Source: DATLGB01 sp038232275 (lineage in GTDB: Bacteria; Actinomycetota; Thermoleophilia; Solirubrobacterales; Solirubrobacteraceae). From it: a DNA stretch of 50,962 nt. Position 1 is the stretch's first letter. Each line of letters begins with the position of its first letter. Shown in pieces: positions 40,792 to 48,957 of the stretch. Position numbers and translations under genes: made by a program. The notes below the pieces were generated by a model that saw only the letters and a list, made by a program, of their open reading frames with translations, did not search any database and had not been told where the DNA came from. The stretch spans positions 1-50,962 of the forward strand of contig JBBSIC010000020.1 in NCBI GenBank assembly GCA_038232275.1, given 5' to 3'.

Positions 40792-41493
40792 TCACAGCGC
40801 GAGCTGTGAATAGGCCACCGACTGAAACGACAGCCGGTGCAGCGGCGAGACGCCGTGCTGCTCGATCGCCGCGCGATGCTCCGGCGTCGAGTAGCCCACG
40901 TGGGTCTCGAACTCCCAGTGCGGATAGCGCTCGGCGATCCGCTGCATGTAGCGGTCGCGCGACACCTTCGCGATCACCGAGGCCGCCGCGATCGCCGCGC
41001 TCGTCGCGTCCCCGCCCACCAGCGGCCGCTGCTCGAAGCCCGTCGGCGGGACCGGGAAGCCGTCCGACAGGCACAGGCAGCCGGGGACGCCGACGCGGCG
41101 CAGGCAGTCGCTCAGCGCCGCCAGGTTGGTGACGTGCAGGCCGCGCGCGTCGATGCCGCGCGCACAGCGCGAGGTGACCGCCACCCGCGCGGCGACGCGC
41201 ATGACCCGCGGGTACAGCTGCTCGCGCATCTCGGCGGTGTGCTGCTTTGAGTCGTTGAGCGCGGACAGCGCCCGCAGGTCTGACAGCGTGAGCTTCTCGA
41301 GGTCGAACAGGACCGCGGCGGCGACGAGCGGGCCGGCCAGGCAGCCGCGCCCGGCCTCGTCGGCGCCGGCGACGAAGCGCACCCCGAGCTCGCGGTCGTA
41401 GCGGAACAGCCGCGACCCGGAGGAGCGCCTGCGGCGGTGCCGCTTAGAGGAGCCCGATGCGGCCGGGGGGCCAGTAGGTGGCAAAGGCTCCAC
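40792..41493 (-). CDS. rnhB: Ribonuclease HII
   Basis: The catalytic domain is complete: GVRFVAGADEAGRGCLAGPL (DE motif), LSALNDSKQHTAEMREQLYP, FPVPPTGFEQRPLVGGDATS, AAIAAASVIAKVSRDRYMQR and HVGYSTPEHRAAIEQHGVSP. It nicks at ribonucleotides in DNA. No start codon lies between the lepB stop and the catalytic domain except a GTG very close to DEAGRG. I use GTG 41493, which overlaps lepB by 50 bases and adds a basic linker (SSKRHRRRRSSGSRLFRYD); the start is uncertain. Confidence 0.88.
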   Translation of the reverse strand: MEPLPPTGPPAASGSSKRHRRRRSSGSRLFRYDRELGVRFVAGADEAGRGCLAGPLVAAAVLFDLEKLTLSDLRALSALNDSKQHTAEMREQLYPRVMRVAARVAVTSRCARGIDARGLHVTNLAALSDCLRRVGVPGCLCLSDGFPVPPTGFEQRPLVGGDATSAAIAAASVIAKVSRDRYMQRIAERYPHWEFETHVGYSTPEHRAAIEQHGVSPLHRLSFQSVAYSQLAL

Positions 41494-42049
41494 CGATGAT
41501 CCACTTGTCGGGGACGGGCCCCCAGAAACGGCTGTCGTCAGACGATCCACGGTTGTCGCCCATCATGAAGTAGTGCCCGGCGGGAATCGTGATCTCCTGC
41601 GGGAAGCTGCAGCCGCCGCCCGGGTTGCACGGCTTGATGAAGGGCTCGCTGGCCCTCTTGCCGTTGCGGTACACGTGGCCGTCGATGACCTTCAGGTGGT
41701 CGCCCGGGCCGGCGACGACGCGCTTGATGAAGTTGACGTCGTCGCGGATCGGCACCTCCTTCGAGCAGACCTGCTGGCGCGGGTGCGGCGCCCCACAGCG
41801 GCCCTCGTCGGCGCCCTGGGGCGGATGGAACACGACGACCTCGCCGACGGACGGCTTGGAGAAGCTGTGGCCGATCCGGTTGACGAGCACGCGCTGGCCG
41901 ATCGTGAGCGTCGGCACCATCGACTCGCTGGGGATGCGGTACGGCTTGATCAGGAACTTCTGGATGCCGAGCGCGAGGCCGAGCGCGACGGCCACGATCA
42001 GCACGAGCTCGAACAGCGAACCGGCGGTGGACTGGGGCTTGGAGACCAC
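41444..42049 (-). CDS. lepB: Signal peptidase I
   Basis: 201 residues. The membrane anchor is FELVLIVAVALGLALGIQKF. The catalytic Ser is in PYRIPSESMVPTLTIGQRV (box B), the catalytic Lys in DDVNFIKRVVAGPGDHLKVI (box D) and box E is HYFMMGDNRGSSDDSRFWGP. It removes Sec/Tat signal peptides at the outer face. A Cys-containing insert (RCGAPHPRQQVCSKEVPIRD) sits between boxes C and D. Start GTG 42049, 22 bases after the rplS stop. Confidence 0.92.
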   Translation of the reverse strand: MVSKPQSTAGSLFELVLIVAVALGLALGIQKFLIKPYRIPSESMVPTLTIGQRVLVNRIGHSFSKPSVGEVVVFHPPQGADEGRCGAPHPRQQVCSKEVPIRDDVNFIKRVVAGPGDHLKVIDGHVYRNGKRASEPFIKPCNPGGGCSFPQEITIPAGHYFMMGDNRGSSDDSRFWGPVPDKWIIGGAFATYWPPGRIGLL

Positions 42050-42071
42050 CCGTGCGGCCTGCGCGATGAAG

Positions 42072-42590
42072 CTAGGTCTCGTCGGCGGAGGAAGCGGGAG
42101 CGGCGGCCGCGGCAGCGGGCGCGTCGACGGCCGCTTCGCCAGCCGCGGCCTCCTCGACGATTCCCGGCTCGTTCGCGGCGTGCCCCTCGGCGTCGACGGC
42201 CGCCGGCGCGTGCAGCAGCCCGGCCTCGACGACCTCCTCCGGCCCGACGTATCGGCGCTCGCGCACGCGGGCGGACTTGCCGACGCGGCCGCGCAGGTAG
42301 TAGAGCTTCGCCCGGCGCACGTCACCGCGGGCGGCGACCTCGATGCGCTCGATCTTCGGGGAGTGCAGCGGGAACATGCGCTCCACCCCGACGCCGAAGG
42401 ACTGCTTGCGCACGGTGAACGTCTCGCGGACGCCCTCCCCCTGACGCTTGATCACGACGCCCTCGAACACCTGGGTACGGCGACGCGTGCCCTCGATGAC
42501 CTGGAAGTGCACGCGGACGCGGTCGCCGGCGCGAAACTGGGGTACCCGCCGCAGCTGCTGGCGCTCGAGTTTGTCGATGACGGTGCTCAC
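42072..42590 (-). CDS. rplS: Ribosomal protein bL19
   Basis: 172 residues; the L19 fold occupies the first ~115 (VPQFRAGDRVRVHFQVIEGT, RTQVFEGVVIKRQGEGVRET, FTVRKQSFGVGVERMFPLHS, AKLYYLRGRVGKSARVRERR). A ~55-residue Ala/Glu/Pro tail follows, longer than usual. It lies at the 30S-50S interface. In the usual order after trmD. Confidence 0.95.
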   Translation of the reverse strand: MSTVIDKLERQQLRRVPQFRAGDRVRVHFQVIEGTRRRTQVFEGVVIKRQGEGVRETFTVRKQSFGVGVERMFPLHSPKIERIEVAARGDVRRAKLYYLRGRVGKSARVRERRYVGPEEVVEAGLLHAPAAVDAEGHAANEPGIVEEAAAGEAAVDAPAAAAAAPASSADET

Positions 42591-42643
42591 GGCGAAGAAG
42601 AACCCGCGGAGGCCACATGCCTGACGCGGGCGCGTTGGGAACT

Positions 42644-43318
42644 CTAGCGGACACCCCTGGAGCGGCTCTGCTCACGCCGCCACTGCGCCACGCGACCGTG
42701 GTGGCCGCTGAGCAGGACCTCCGGGACCGGCCAGCCGCGGTAGGACGCCGGCCGCGTGTAGTGCGGGTACTCGGGCAGGCCGTCCAGCGCGACGCTGAAG
42801 GACTCCTCGTGCACGGACGCCTCGTCGCCGAGCGCGCCCGGCAGCTTGCGGATGACCGCATCGAGGACGACCATCGCCGCGAGCTCCCCCCCGGCGATCA
42901 CGTAGGGGCCGATCGAGATCCGGTCCGTGCAGAAGTGCTCGAGGATGCGCTCGTCGAAGCCCTCGTAGCGGCCGCAGAGCAGCGTCAGGTCGTCCTCGGC
43001 GGCGAGCTCGCACACGAGCTCCTCGTCGAGCCTGCGCCCGCCGGGCGTGAGGCCGATCACCCGGCGCCGCCGGCGCAGATCCAGCGGGTCGATCCCGTAG
43101 CGCGCCTGCAGCGCCCAGTCGACGACGTCGACGCGCAGGATCATGCCGGCCCCGCCGCCGAAGGGGGTGTCGTCGACCGAGCGTCCCGACAGCGTCGTGG
43201 AGTCGCGATAGTCGACGGTCTCGACGCTCGACCCGCGTCCCAGGGCGTTGCGCACGTGGCGCTGCTCGCGAAACCAGTCAAACCAAGAGGGAAACAGCGT
43301 GAAGACGTCGGCCTGCAT
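42644..43318 (-). CDS. trmD: tRNA (guanine37-N1)-methyltransferase
   Basis: 224 residues, SPOUT fold. DVFTLFPSWFDWFREQRHVR, DTPFGGGAGMILRVDVVDWA, LLCGRYEGFDERILEHFCTD, ISIGPYVIAGGELAAMVVLD and RPASYRGWPVPEVLLSGHHG are all diagnostic; the knot binds SAM. It makes m1G37 and prevents frameshifting. It starts 5 bases after rimM ends. Confidence 0.95.
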   Translation of the reverse strand: MQADVFTLFPSWFDWFREQRHVRNALGRGSSVETVDYRDSTTLSGRSVDDTPFGGGAGMILRVDVVDWALQARYGIDPLDLRRRRRVIGLTPGGRRLDEELVCELAAEDDLTLLCGRYEGFDERILEHFCTDRISIGPYVIAGGELAAMVVLDAVIRKLPGALGDEASVHEESFSVALDGLPEYPHYTRPASYRGWPVPEVLLSGHHGRVAQWRREQSRSRGVR

Positions 43319-43323
43319 CGCGG

Positions 43324-43908
43324 CTAGGACTCTCCGAGGAAGGCGAGGTCCACGTCGATGCGCCCGGCTTGGAGGTCGATGTCGCGCACGGCGTCGCCGA
43401 CCAGCGGGATCAGCAGCTCCCCGACCTCGAGCACCTCGCACGAGGGCAGCGCGCGCACGCGGTCCACGGCGCCCACGGACCGCTCGCCGTCGACGACCGC
43501 CAGCCCGACGAGGTCGTCCGCCCAGTACTCGCCCTCCTGCAGCGGGGGGACATCGCCGCGGGTGACCTCGACCGGCTGGCCGCGCAACGGCTCGACGGCC
43601 TCGCGCGACGAGACGCCCTGCAGGCGAAGGATCGGCCTGGCGGCGGTTCCCGCGACGCGCTCGACCAGATAGGCGTCGCCCCCGACGTGCACGCGGATGC
43701 GCCGCACGAGCACGCCCTCCTCCGGGCGTGTCACGTAAAACGAGCCGTCGAGCCCGTGCGGCTTGCCGACGCGGCCGACCTGCAGGCGCGGCTCAGTCGA
43801 CGATGTCGACGAGGACCCGCCGGTCCTGCCGGGACCCCGCGGCCTTGACGACCGTCCGGAGGGCTGAGGCGGTTCGTCCGCCGCGCCCGATGACGTGTCC
43901 GTAGTCAT
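43324..43908 (-). CDS. rimM: Ribosome maturation factor RimM
   Basis: The RimM core is LQVGRVGKPHGLDGSFYVTR (N-terminal barrel), AARPILRLQGVSSREAVEPL, EGEYWADDLVGLAVVDGERS (PRC-like) and LLIPLVGDAVRDIDLQAGRI. It helps 30S head maturation near S19. The only ATG (43908) lies 116 bases inside the upstream KH-domain gene and adds a Ser/Pro-rich non-conserved stretch; a CTG at 43785 would start just before the conserved VGRVGKPHG. Start unresolved. Confidence 0.88.
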   Translation of the reverse strand: MTTDTSSGAADEPPQPSGRSSRPRGPGRTGGSSSTSSTEPRLQVGRVGKPHGLDGSFYVTRPEEGVLVRRIRVHVGGDAYLVERVAGTAARPILRLQGVSSREAVEPLRGQPVEVTRGDVPPLQEGEYWADDLVGLAVVDGERSVGAVDRVRALPSCEVLEVGELLIPLVGDAVRDIDLQAGRIDVDLAFLGES

Positions 43909-44026
43909 CCTCGTCCACCGCCAGCTCGAGTATCAGCGATCCGTCGTCCTCGAACTCCTCGACGCGAACCTTGTCGGGCTTGTCGACGAGGGCCTTCGCG
44001 AGGTACTCGAGGAGATCGCGCGGCAT
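43793..44026 (-). CDS. khpA: KH-domain RNA-binding protein KhpA
   Basis: 77 residues. DLLEYLAKALVDKPDKVRVE is followed by the KH loop in YGHVIGRGGRTASALRTVVK (GxxG is GRGG). KhpA partners KhpB in post-transcriptional control of cell envelope genes. It lies 9 bases after rpsP, as in most Gram-positives, and overlaps the presumed rimM start. Confidence 0.93.
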   Translation of the reverse strand: MPRDLLEYLAKALVDKPDKVRVEEFEDDGSLILELAVDEDDYGHVIGRGGRTASALRTVVKAAGSRQDRRVLVDIVD

Positions 44027-44035
44027 CGCGTCCGG

Positions 44036-44281
44036 TTAGGAGGAGATGCCCTGGATGCGCAGCAGCTTCTTCACCGAGTCCGACGGCTGCGCGCCGTGAC
44101 GGAGCCAGTAGCGAGCGCGCTCCTCGTCGAGCACGACGGTCGAGGGCTCGGTCTGGGCGTTGTAGCGCCCGATCGTCTCGAGGAAGCGGCCGTCCCGCGG
44201 TGCGCGGCGATCGGCGACGACGACGCGCCAGACCGGATCCTTCTTCCCGCCCACGCGGGTCAATCTCATCGCAACGGCCAT
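44036..44281 (-). CDS. rpsP: Ribosomal protein bS16
   Basis: 81 residues. AMRLTRVGGKKDPVWRVVVA, DRRAPRDGRFLETIGRYNAQ, YWLRHGAQPSDSVKKLLRIQ are the S16 consensus. It is an early 30S assembly protein. First gene of the rpsP-khpA-rimM-trmD-rplS run; the ~100 bases upstream, after ffh, probably hold its promoter. Confidence 0.95.
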   Translation of the reverse strand: MAVAMRLTRVGGKKDPVWRVVVADRRAPRDGRFLETIGRYNAQTEPSTVVLDEERARYWLRHGAQPSDSVKKLLRIQGISS

Positions 44282-44344
44282 GTCGGCGAAGGAGCGTAGC
44301 GGGTGATAGGGCTCGGGGACCCACCTCCGGCGGCCACGACTGGC

Positions 44345-44367
44345 CGCTGAGGGCTCCTGCCTCAGCG
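44345..44367. terminator. Hairpin between ffh and rpsP
   Basis: CGCTGAGG and CCTCAGCG with a 7-base loop, 18 bases after the leftward ffh stop. No T-tract, so it is a weak terminator at best or an RNA element in the rpsP leader. Confidence 0.4.
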
Positions 44368-44384
44368 CGCCGCCTCCGGCACCA

Positions 44385-45719
44385 CTAGCGCCCCTGGCGC
44401 ATCATCGCGCCGATGTCGGGCATCTTGCCCTGCTGGATCCCGCGCATCATCTTGCGCATCTCGCCGAACTGCTTGACCAGCTGGTTGACCTGCTGGACCG
44501 AGGTGCCCGAGCCCGTGGCGATGCGGGCGCGGCGGCGGCCCTTGATGATGTCCGGCTTGTGGCGCTCCTGGAGCGTCATCGACAGGATGATCGCCTCGAT
44601 GCGGTCGAACTCGCGCTCGTCGACTTTCAGCTGGGAGAGCTGGTGGCCGGCCAGGCCCGGGAGCATGCCGAGCAGCGACGTCAGCGGGCCCATCTTGCGG
44701 ATCTTCTTGAGCTGGTCGAGGAAGTCGTCGAGGTCGAACTCGTTGCGGCGCAGCTTGGCCTCGAGCCGCTTGGCCTCGTCCTCGTCGGTCTGGCGCTCAG
44801 CCTTCTCGATGAACGACAGGACGTCGCCCATGCCGAGGATCCGCTGGGCCATGCGGTCCGGGTGGAAGGCCTCGAAGTCGCCGAGCTTCTCGCCCGTGGA
44901 GGCGAACAGGATCGGCTTGCCGGTGATCGCCTTGACCGACAGCGCCGCGCCGCCGCGCGCGTCGCCGTCGAGCTTGGACAGCACGACGCCGTCGAACTGG
45001 GCGACCTCGGCGAACTGCTCGGCCACGTTCACGGCGTCCTGACCGGTCATCGCGTCGACGACGAGCAGCACCGTGTGGGGCTTGACGGCCTTCTTGATGT
45101 CGGCCAGCTCGGCCATCAGCGCGTCGTCGACGTGCAGGCGCCCGCTGGTGTCGACGATCAGCACGTCCTTGCCGTCGCGGACCGCCTGGTCGCGCGCCCA
45201 GCGGGCGATGTCGACCGGCTTCTCGTCCGTCCCCCGCTCGTAGACCGTGGCGCCGGCCTGGCCGCCGACCTTGACCAGCTGCTCCACCGCGGCCGGCCGG
45301 TAGACGTCGCAGGCCGCGACGGCGACGGATGAGCCGTGGACCTCCTTGAGGTGCCGGGCGAGCTTGGCCGTGGCGGTCGTCTTGCCCGATCCCTGCAGGC
45401 CGGCCATGAGGATGACCGTGGGCGGGCGCGGCGAGAAGGTGATGCCCGCCGCCTGGCCGCCCATCAGCGCGGTCAGCTCCTCGTCGACGATCTTGACGAC
45501 CTGCTGGCCCGGGTTGAGCTGCCTGGTGACCTCGACCCCGGCGGCGCGCTCCTTGACGCTGGCCGTGAACTGCTTGACGACCTTGAAGTTGACGTCGGCC
45601 TCCAGCAGCGCGAGGCGGATCTCGCGCATCGCCGTGGCGATGTCCTCCTCGGTCAGCGCACCGCGCTGGCGCACCCCGGAGAGCGCGCCCTGGAGCTTCT
45701 CTGAGAGGGAGTCGAACAC
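44385..45719 (-). CDS. ffh: Signal recognition particle GTPase Ffh
   Basis: 444 residues. N domain MFDSLSEKLQGALSGVRQRG. G domain has VILMAGLQGSGKTTATAKLA (P-loop), VAACDVYRPAAVEQLVKVGG, VLIVDTSGRLHVDDALM, SKLDGDARGGAALS. The M domain is methionine-rich at its end (RKMMRGIQQGKMPDIGAMMR) and carries the SGTSVQQVNQLVKQF helix that binds SRP RNA. It delivers nascent membrane proteins to FtsY, encoded at 47475-48476. Confidence 0.95.
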   Translation of the reverse strand: MFDSLSEKLQGALSGVRQRGALTEEDIATAMREIRLALLEADVNFKVVKQFTASVKERAAGVEVTRQLNPGQQVVKIVDEELTALMGGQAAGITFSPRPPTVILMAGLQGSGKTTATAKLARHLKEVHGSSVAVAACDVYRPAAVEQLVKVGGQAGATVYERGTDEKPVDIARWARDQAVRDGKDVLIVDTSGRLHVDDALMAELADIKKAVKPHTVLLVVDAMTGQDAVNVAEQFAEVAQFDGVVLSKLDGDARGGAALSVKAITGKPILFASTGEKLGDFEAFHPDRMAQRILGMGDVLSFIEKAERQTDEDEAKRLEAKLRRNEFDLDDFLDQLKKIRKMGPLTSLLGMLPGLAGHQLSQLKVDEREFDRIEAIILSMTLQERHKPDIIKGRRRARIATGSGTSVQQVNQLVKQFGEMRKMMRGIQQGKMPDIGAMMRQGR

Positions 45720-45797
45720 GCGGCCTCATGCTAGGGGTCGCGAGCGCCGATCACGGTCCGCCTCGCCCGCGCCGCCGAGTCCCGCCTGGGCTTGGAA

Positions 45798-45816
45798 ATG
45801 TACCCCCTCGGTACAT
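45798..45816. promoter_or_regulatory. Palindrome upstream of ffh
   Basis: ATGTACC and GGTACAT, 7-bp arms with a 5-base spacer, lie 79-97 bases upstream of the ffh start, between SPFH and ffh. Could be a repressor site or a terminator for the SPFH gene; no known consensus recognised. Confidence 0.35.
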
Positions 45817-45840
45817 CTCGTGGCCCAGCGCGGCTGAGCC

Positions 45841-46947
45841 CTACGCCGCCGGCGGCACCGGTGGCGCAGGCGGCGCCGGGGGCGGCTCGGGCGCCGGGGG
45901 CACGGACGGCGCCGACGCCATGCCGCCCAGGGCCGGGTTCGACGCGCCCTCCGCGGCCGCGCTGGCCTCGACCGCCGCGTCGCGGGCCGCCTTGGCGTCG
46001 GCCGCTGCGGCCGCGGCCGCGTCGTCGGCGCCGGTATTCGAGCGGGGCTTGGGCGGCGGGGCGGGCGGCAGGTTGCCGCCGAAGCGCGAGACCGCGCCGC
46101 CGAGGTTGCCGAGCGCCTGGGAGAACTCGCTCGGGATCACAAAGATCTTGTTCGCCTCGCCGCGGGCGAGCTGGGGCAGCATCTGCAGGTACTGGTAGGA
46201 GAGCAGGCGCTCGTCGGGCGCGCCGTCGTGGATCGCCTGAAAGACGGTCTCGATCGCCTTCGCCTCACCCTCGGCGCGCAGGATCGCGGACGTGCGGGCA
46301 CCTTCGGCCTTCAGCACGGCGGACTGCTTCTCGCCCTCGGCCGTCAGGATCGAGGACTGCTTGATGCCCTCGGCCGTGAGGATCGTGGCGCGGCGGTCGC
46401 GCTCCGCGCGCATCTGCTTCTCCATCGCCTCCTGCACGGTGCGCGGCGGCTCGACGGACTTCAGCTCGACGCGGTTGACGCGGATGCCCCACTTGCCCGT
46501 CGCCTGGTCGAGCACGGCGCGCAGCTGGGAGTTGACGGTGTCGCGACTGGTCAGCGTGTCCTCGAGGGTCATGCCGCCGATGACGTTGCGCAGCGTGGTG
46601 ACCGTGAGCTGCTCGATCGCCTGCAGCGGGTTGGCGACTTCGTAGGTAGCGGCCTTGGCGTCGGTGACGGTGAAGTAGACGACCGTGTCGATGCCGACCA
46701 CGAGGTTGTCCTCGGTGATGACGGGCTGCGGCGGGAAGGAGACCACCTGCTCGCGCAGGTCAATCAGCGGCCGCATGCGGTCCATGAAGGGCACGAGCAG
46801 CGCGAGCCCGGGCTCCAGCGTGCGCTGATAGCGGCCGAGGCGCTCGACGACGCCGGCCTTGGCCTGCGGGACGATCTTCACCCCGGCGGCGGCGACGAAC
46901 AGCACGAAGATGATGAGGACGATCAGGGCGATGACGCCACCGGTCAT
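45841..46947 (-). CDS. SPFH/stomatin-like membrane protease-associated protein
   Basis: 368 residues. A membrane hairpin (VIALIVLIIFVLFVAAAGVK) precedes the SPFH domain: IVPQAKAGVVERLGRYQRTL, VVSFPPQPVITEDNLVVGID, IGGMTLEDTLTSRDTVNSQL and VELKSVEPPRTVQEAMEKQM. A coiled coil has repeated 'ILTAEGxKQ' units (ILTAEGIKQSSILTAEGEKQ). The tail is Ala/Pro-rich. Members scaffold membrane microdomains and pair with NfeD, whose gene is directly upstream. Confidence 0.92.
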   Translation of the reverse strand: MTGGVIALIVLIIFVLFVAAAGVKIVPQAKAGVVERLGRYQRTLEPGLALLVPFMDRMRPLIDLREQVVSFPPQPVITEDNLVVGIDTVVYFTVTDAKAATYEVANPLQAIEQLTVTTLRNVIGGMTLEDTLTSRDTVNSQLRAVLDQATGKWGIRVNRVELKSVEPPRTVQEAMEKQMRAERDRRATILTAEGIKQSSILTAEGEKQSAVLKAEGARTSAILRAEGEAKAIETVFQAIHDGAPDERLLSYQYLQMLPQLARGEANKIFVIPSEFSQALGNLGGAVSRFGGNLPPAPPPKPRSNTGADDAAAAAAADAKAARDAAVEASAAAEGASNPALGGMASAPSVPPAPEPPPAPPAPPVPPAA

Positions 46948-46956
46948 GAGCAGCTC

Positions 46957-47385
46957 CTATTCGGTCACGAGCGCCGTGGCGCCCCGGATCTCGACGACGG
47001 ACACGCGCTCGCCGGGCTCGTAGACCCGGTCCTCGCCGTACGGCAGCGCCGACCACTGCTCCCCGTCGATCTTGACCAGCCCGCCGCCGTCCTGGGTGGT
47101 CCGCTCGAGCACGAGCGCATCCTTTCCGACGAGGGCTGCCGTGCCCGTGCGGATGTGCGGCGGCATGCGCTTGTGCGACCGTGCGAGCGGCCGCAGGGCG
47201 CCGAGCAGCGCGAGCGAGACCACGAGCGCGACCGCGAGGCTGACCGCGAGGCCGCCCCCCACCGCGCTGACGAAGGCCGCCACGAGCGCGCCGCCCGCGA
47301 ACGGCGCGAGGAAGAAGCCCATCGTCGCGGCCTCACCCACCCCGAGCACGGCGGCGGCGATCAGCCAGTAGACCCAAGCATCCAT
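46957..47385 (-). CDS. NfeD-family membrane protein
   Basis: 142 residues: three helices (YWLIAAAVLGVGEAATMGFF, GALVAAFVSAVGGGLAVSLA, LVVSLALLGALRPLARSH) then an OB-fold domain (GTAALVGKDALVLERTTQDG, GLVKIDGEQWSALPYGEDRV, YEPGERVSVVEIRGATALVT). This is the short NfeD form lacking the protease domain. It precedes the SPFH gene by 9 bases, the standard pairing. Confidence 0.92.
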   Translation of the reverse strand: MDAWVYWLIAAAVLGVGEAATMGFFLAPFAGGALVAAFVSAVGGGLAVSLAVALVVSLALLGALRPLARSHKRMPPHIRTGTAALVGKDALVLERTTQDGGGLVKIDGEQWSALPYGEDRVYEPGERVSVVEIRGATALVTE

Positions 47386-47474
47386 GTCCGGGCGACAGTA
47401 GCGCGGCGCGCGGCGCGCGGCGCGCGTCTCGGGGACGACCGACATGCCCACGCGGTCGGCGCCGAGCGTGCGGG

Positions 47475-48476
47475 CTAGGTCAGCAGCGCCTGCGAGAAGG
47501 CGTCGGCGTCGAAGGGCCGCAGGTCCTCGAGCGACTCGCCGATCCCGATCAGCTTCACCGGGATCGCCAGCTCGTTGGCGATGGCGAGGGCGATCCCGCC
47601 CTTCGCGGTGCCGTCGAGCTTGGTCAACACGATCCCCGTCACGTCGACGGCCTCCCCGAAGAGCTTGGCCTGGCGCAGGCCGTTCTGGCCGGTCGTGGCG
47701 TCGACGGTCAACAGGGTCTCGTGCGGCGCGTCGGGCATCTGCTTGGCGATCACGCGCCGGATCTTGACCAGCTCCTCCATCAGGTTGTCCTGGGTGTGCA
47801 GGCGACCGGCGGTGTCGACGATGATCACGTCGGCCTCGATCTCGCGGCCCTTGGCGACGGCGTCGAAGGCGACCGCGGCGGGATCTGAGTCCTCGCGGCC
47901 CTTGACGAACGCGCACCCCGCGCGCTCGGCCCAGCGCTCGAGCTGCTCGACGGCGGCGGCGCGGAAGGTGTCGGCGGCGCCGATGACGACGCTCTGCCCG
48001 AGCTCTGAGCGCAGGTGCCAGGCGAGCTTGCCGATCGTGGTCGTCTTGCCCGTCCCGTTGACGCCGACCACGAGGATCACGGTCGGGCTGGCGCGCAGGT
48101 CGATGTGGTCGTCGCCCGTGCGCGCGATCTCCGCGAGCAGCTCGGCGAGCCGGCCGCTGAGGGCCTCGCCGCCCACGAGCGCGCCCGCGTCGGCCTCCTG
48201 CTCGAGCTGCTGCACGACCTGCGCGGTGGTCTTGGCGCCGACGTCCGCGAAGATCAGCGCCTCCTCGAGGCGCTCCCAGGTCTGCTCGTCGAGGTCGCCC
48301 TGGAACAGCGTGGCCTGGACCTCGGCCTGCAGCGCCTCGCGCGTCTTGCGCATGTTGGAGCGCAGGCGACGGAAGAAGCCGCTGCGCTCCTCGCTGCGCT
48401 CGGCGTCGGCGGGGGACGGGCTCGCACCCGCCCGGTCGCCGTCCACGAGGAAGAGGTCATACCAGTCTCGGGCCAT
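47475..48476 (-). CDS. ftsY: SRP receptor FtsY
   Basis: 333 residues. After a short acidic A region comes the N domain (RKTREALQAEVQATLFQGDL, LEEALIFADVGAKTTAQVVQ) and the G domain: VILVVGVNGTGKTTTIGKLA, VIGAADTFRAAAVEQLERWA, VIIVDTAGRLHTQDNLMEEL, LTKLDGTAKGGIALAIANEL, IGIGESLEDLRPFDADAFSQ. It docks SRP at the membrane. Placed between the NfeD gene and divergent GNAT gene. Confidence 0.95.
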   Translation of the reverse strand: MARDWYDLFLVDGDRAGASPSPADAERSEERSGFFRRLRSNMRKTREALQAEVQATLFQGDLDEQTWERLEEALIFADVGAKTTAQVVQQLEQEADAGALVGGEALSGRLAELLAEIARTGDDHIDLRASPTVILVVGVNGTGKTTTIGKLAWHLRSELGQSVVIGAADTFRAAAVEQLERWAERAGCAFVKGREDSDPAAVAFDAVAKGREIEADVIIVDTAGRLHTQDNLMEELVKIRRVIAKQMPDAPHETLLTVDATTGQNGLRQAKLFGEAVDVTGIVLTKLDGTAKGGIALAIANELAIPVKLIGIGESLEDLRPFDADAFSQALLT

Positions 48477-48498
48477 GGGGTCGGGCAGGATATGCGGC

Positions 48499-48957
48499 GT
48501 GACCGTGGTTCGGCAGATCCCAGCCGACTCCCCCGCTGCCCTGAGGCTCGTGCGGGCGATGGTCGACGACGTGCGCGCCGTCTACGACGGATTCGGCCAC
48601 CGCGCGGGCCCGAGCGCGTCGCCCGCCGAGATGAGCCCGCCCGGCGGCGCCTTCCTCGCCCTCTACGACGAGGACGGCGAGGCCATCGCCGGCGGCGGGA
48701 TCAAGCGCCTCGACGCGCGGACGGCCGAGATCAAGCGCATGTACGTCGTGCCCGAGCGGCGCGGGCAGGGTCTTGCGCGCGCGCTGCTGTTGGCGCTCGA
48801 GGACGCAGCGCGCGGGCTCGGCTACGAGCGCGTGCGGCTCGACACCGGGCCCAAGCAGCCGTACGCACGCGCGCTTTACCTATCGGCGGGATACTCAGAG
48901 CTGCCCGACTACAACGGCAACCCGTACGCCTCCTTCTGGGGAGAGAAGACGCTGTGA
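48499..48957 (+). CDS. GNAT-family N-acetyltransferase
   Basis: 152 residues from GTG 48499. GGAFLALYDEDGEAIAGGGI, TAEIKRMYVVPERRGQGLAR (motif A, RRGQGLA binds CoA pyrophosphate), LLLALEDAARGLGYERVRLD and ARALYLSAGYSELPDYNGNP are the GNAT core. Substrate unknown. Divergent from ftsY (22-base gap). Its TGA overlaps the GTG start of the rhomboid gene (GTGA), so both are co-translated. Confidence 0.88.
   Translation: MTVVRQIPADSPAALRLVRAMVDDVRAVYDGFGHRAGPSASPAEMSPPGGAFLALYDEDGEAIAGGGIKRLDARTAEIKRMYVVPERRGQGLARALLLALEDAARGLGYERVRLDTGPKQPYARALYLSAGYSELPDYNGNPYASFWGEKTL

Noticed and set aside
39071..40813. A 580-codon rightward open frame
   Set aside because: Antisense to comM and yraN, which have intact catalytic motifs.
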